Assembly: GCA_028708055.1 (NCBI GenBank)
Contig: JAQVZT010000061.1
Coordinates: 1 to 7,136 of the forward strand
From: Methanothrix sp.
GTDB taxonomy: Archaea > Halobacteriota > Methanosarcinia > Methanotrichales > Methanotrichaceae
DNA length: 7,136 bases
Reading direction: 5' to 3'
Shown: positions 5,537 to 7,136 of the stretch, piece after piece
Numbering within the stretch: position 1 is the first letter of the stretch
Layout of the letters: each line of letters starts with the position of its first letter
Position numbers and translations under genes: made by a program
Notes under the pieces: generated by a model
The model's database searches: none
What the model was told of the DNA's origin: nothing
The model's input: the letters and a program-made list of their open reading frames with translations, nothing else

Positions 5537-7057
5537 TCAAGACGGGATGTAGCTGATCCGGTAGATGACGCCGTTCATGTCATCGGATACGAGCATTGAT
5601 CCGTCCTTTAGAGTCTGCACATCCACCGGTCTGCCCCAGGCAGTACCATTTTGCAGCCAGCCCTCGGCGAATACCTCATGGCCTACAGCCGTATTGTTTT
5701 GCAGACGAACCGTCACCAGACGGTAGCCAATGGGTGTATCCCTATTCCAGGAGCCGTGCTCGGCGACGAATATCTGACCGCGGTATTTCTCAGGGAATTG
5801 CATTCCAGTGTAAAACCTCATTCCCAAAGGCGCAACATGCGGTCCCAGCATCCAGGCAGGAGGAACCATTGTGTTGCAGGTGTAATTCTTATCCGATCCC
5901 AGGTCCGGATCAGGAATACTTCCTGAGTGGCAGGTGGGGAAACCGAAGTTCAGGCCCTTCGCTGGAGCATGATTGAGCTCATCCGATGGCACATCGTTGC
6001 CCAGTAGGTCTCTGCCGTTATCGGTAAACCACAACTCCCCTGTAGCCGGGTCCCAGTCGAAGCCCACCGAGTTTCTGACGCCCCTGGCAAAGGTCTCCAT
6101 CTCGCTTCCGTCCGGGTTCATGCATGCAATGGTGGCATTAATCTCATCATCATGTTGACAGACGTTGCAGTTTGCTCCCATGGCTACGTAGAGCTTTCCG
6201 TCCGGGCCAAAGCCGATGTACCGCCAGCCGTGCATGAGGTACTGGGGCAGCTCTTTGATGGTTACCGGCTCTTTTGGACGGTCCAGTTGGGACTCGATAT
6301 CATCGAATCTGATGATGAGGTTGATCAGTGCGACATAAAGGGAACCATCCTTGAAAGCCACTCCGTTGGGATTGTTCAGGCCCTTTGCAATGACGGAAAT
6401 CTCGCTCGCTTCTGCGTGGTTGTTATTATTCTTATCAACAATGGCGTAAAGATCTGAGCCATTGGGAGCGTCAAGGGTTTCGAATGGACGGCGTGTGCCC
6501 ACAAAGAGCGTTCCATTTGGGCTTAAAGTCATTGATCTGGCAAAAGTCAGATTATCCGCATAGATCTCGATCTTAAAGCCAGGAGGAAGCAGGATCTTAT
6601 CCAGGGGCAGAGATGCCTTTGCGTTAGTTGCATTCGCAGCTCCGGCCTGCTGGACACTCAGCTTTGTTTCTCCAACTGTAATCTCGGAAGACTTGCTGCC
6701 GGCAATTACACAGTAGGCGGTAGCCTTAAGAATGTCTCCTTTGCTGGCGTTTAGAGGATAGTCGTAGCTGAAGGTGGACGGCGTAGGCTGGCTGGTATAT
6801 TCTTTAGTTATGACTTTCTCTCCGTTTTTCAAGACCTCAATCCGAAAGACATAATGGCTGGTCGGATCTGATACCTGATGAGTCGTTGTAACCTTTAGGC
6901 TCTGATTCTGGCTGTCATAGGCAAGACTCACAAGGGAAGGTGGATGGGCCATGACGGGCAATATCATCATAAAAAGCAGCAATAATGATGCAAACGCTTT
7001 AATGGTCTTTGAAGATGAAGCTTTCGCAATTGTCGACTCTATATCTTTAGACAACAT
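5537..7057 (-). CDS. Secreted sorbosone/glucose dehydrogenase-family (PQQ-type) beta-propeller oxidoreductase
   Basis: I start at ATG 7057, giving 506 residues, not at ATG 7096: the TATA box at 7111-7120 would initiate near 7089, downstream of 7096, and GGGGGTG precedes 7057. A signal peptide ends VMA, with likely cleavage after residue 37, so the mature protein begins His-Pro-Pro. Residues 38 to about 140 form a beta-sandwich-like domain with H60 and H68. From about 157 (PPGFKIEIYA) comes the six-bladed propeller of the GSDH family: LSPNGTLFVGTRR, NPNGVAF, MHGWRYIGFGPDG (H276), GVRNSVGFD (R328, N329), GLNFGFP, VAEHGSWNR and WGRPVDV (R476). These match positions that in soluble glucose dehydrogenase carry the catalytic His and the PQQ-contacting Arg residues, recalled from that enzyme. 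Cysteines 297, 300, 312, 376 and 394 could form disulfides. Oxidation of a sugar or alcohol is the family reaction; substrate, cofactor and electron acceptor are unknown. The protein ends without an anchor, so it is probably extracytoplasmic. Confidence 0.5.
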   Translation of the reverse strand: MLSKDIESTIAKASSSKTIKAFASLLLLFMMILPVMAHPPSLVSLAYDSQNQSLKVTTTHQVSDPTSHYVFRIEVLKNGEKVITKEYTSQPTPSTFSYDYPLNASKGDILKATAYCVIAGSKSSEITVGETKLSVQQAGAANATNAKASLPLDKILLPPGFKIEIYADNLTFARSMTLSPNGTLFVGTRRPFETLDAPNGSDLYAIVDKNNNNHAEASEISVIAKGLNNPNGVAFKDGSLYVALINLIIRFDDIESQLDRPKEPVTIKELPQYLMHGWRYIGFGPDGKLYVAMGANCNVCQHDDEINATIACMNPDGSEMETFARGVRNSVGFDWDPATGELWFTDNGRDLLGNDVPSDELNHAPAKGLNFGFPTCHSGSIPDPDLGSDKNYTCNTMVPPAWMLGPHVAPLGMRFYTGMQFPEKYRGQIFVAEHGSWNRDTPIGYRLVTVRLQNNTAVGHEVFAEGWLQNGTAWGRPVDVQTLKDGSMLVSDDMNGVIYRISYIPS

Positions 7058-7064
7058 TTTAAGG

Positions 7065-7071
7065 CACCCCC
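7065..7071 (-). promoter_or_regulatory. Ribosome binding site that decides the dehydrogenase start
   Basis: On the minus strand GGGGGTG, one mismatch from GGAGGTG, lies seven bases before ATG 7057. It lies inside the longer frame from ATG 7096, which supports the internal start. Confidence 0.5.
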
Positions 7072-7110
7072 TGATACCATTAGAATTAATTGGCATTACT
7101 GGGACCGGAT

Positions 7111-7120
7111 CTTATAAAAG
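7111..7120 (-). promoter_or_regulatory. TATA box for the dehydrogenase gene
   Basis: CTTTTATAAG on the minus strand is close to the archaeal TATA consensus. Initiation about 25 bases downstream would lie near 7089, giving a leader of about 30 nt before ATG 7057 and excluding ATG 7096. Confidence 0.5.
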
Positions 7121-7136
7121 GTTTGGCAGTAATTTC

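Noticed and set aside
6118..6171. CNVCQH in the dehydrogenase as a haem c site
   Set aside because: Haem attachment needs CXXCH; here a Gln stands between the second Cys and the His. The cysteines fit the family's usual disulfide-type pattern better.

Overview
The window reads as DNA from a mid-GC archaeon, most likely a Methanosarcinales-type methanogen (Methanothrix/Methanosaeta-like). This rests on three AT-rich TATA elements at archaeal spacing (4696-4708, 4928-4936, 7111-7120), a Shine-Dalgarno AGGTGAT ahead of the large gene, frequent ATA isoleucine codons, and the style of the secreted proteins. The assignment is an inference and no RNA gene is present to anchor it.

Layout. About 64% of the window (1-4562, minus strand) is one uninterrupted reading frame that runs off the left edge: at least 1520 codons of a secreted multicopper oxidase of the very large MofA/OmpB-like type. 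It has all four copper-ligand motifs, three paired glycine-rich GSGY insertions, a further inserted beta-rich module, a fibronectin type III domain and near-identical fascin-like repeats of 43 residues. Because its stop lies outside the window, a closed-ORF search misses it. Positions 4563-4927 are a non-coding spacer with the oxidase promoter, a hairpin resembling an IS200/IS605 end, and an 8-bp inverted repeat. A small trypsin-like peptidase follows on the plus strand (5013-5483), with an in-frame TGA just upstream that may have cut off its N-terminus. A hairpin at 5508-5531 separates it from a convergent minus-strand gene (5537-7057) for a secreted six-bladed propeller dehydrogenase of the sorbosone/glucose dehydrogenase (PQQ) family, whose start I place 13 codons inside the longest frame.

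How it may work together. Two exported redox proteins, a copper oxidase and a quinoprotein-fold dehydrogenase, lie on the same strand on either side of a small protease. Each has its own promoter, so they are not an operon. Their proximity suggests, but does not prove, an extracytoplasmic redox function. No RNA genes, CRISPR array or intact mobile element were seen.
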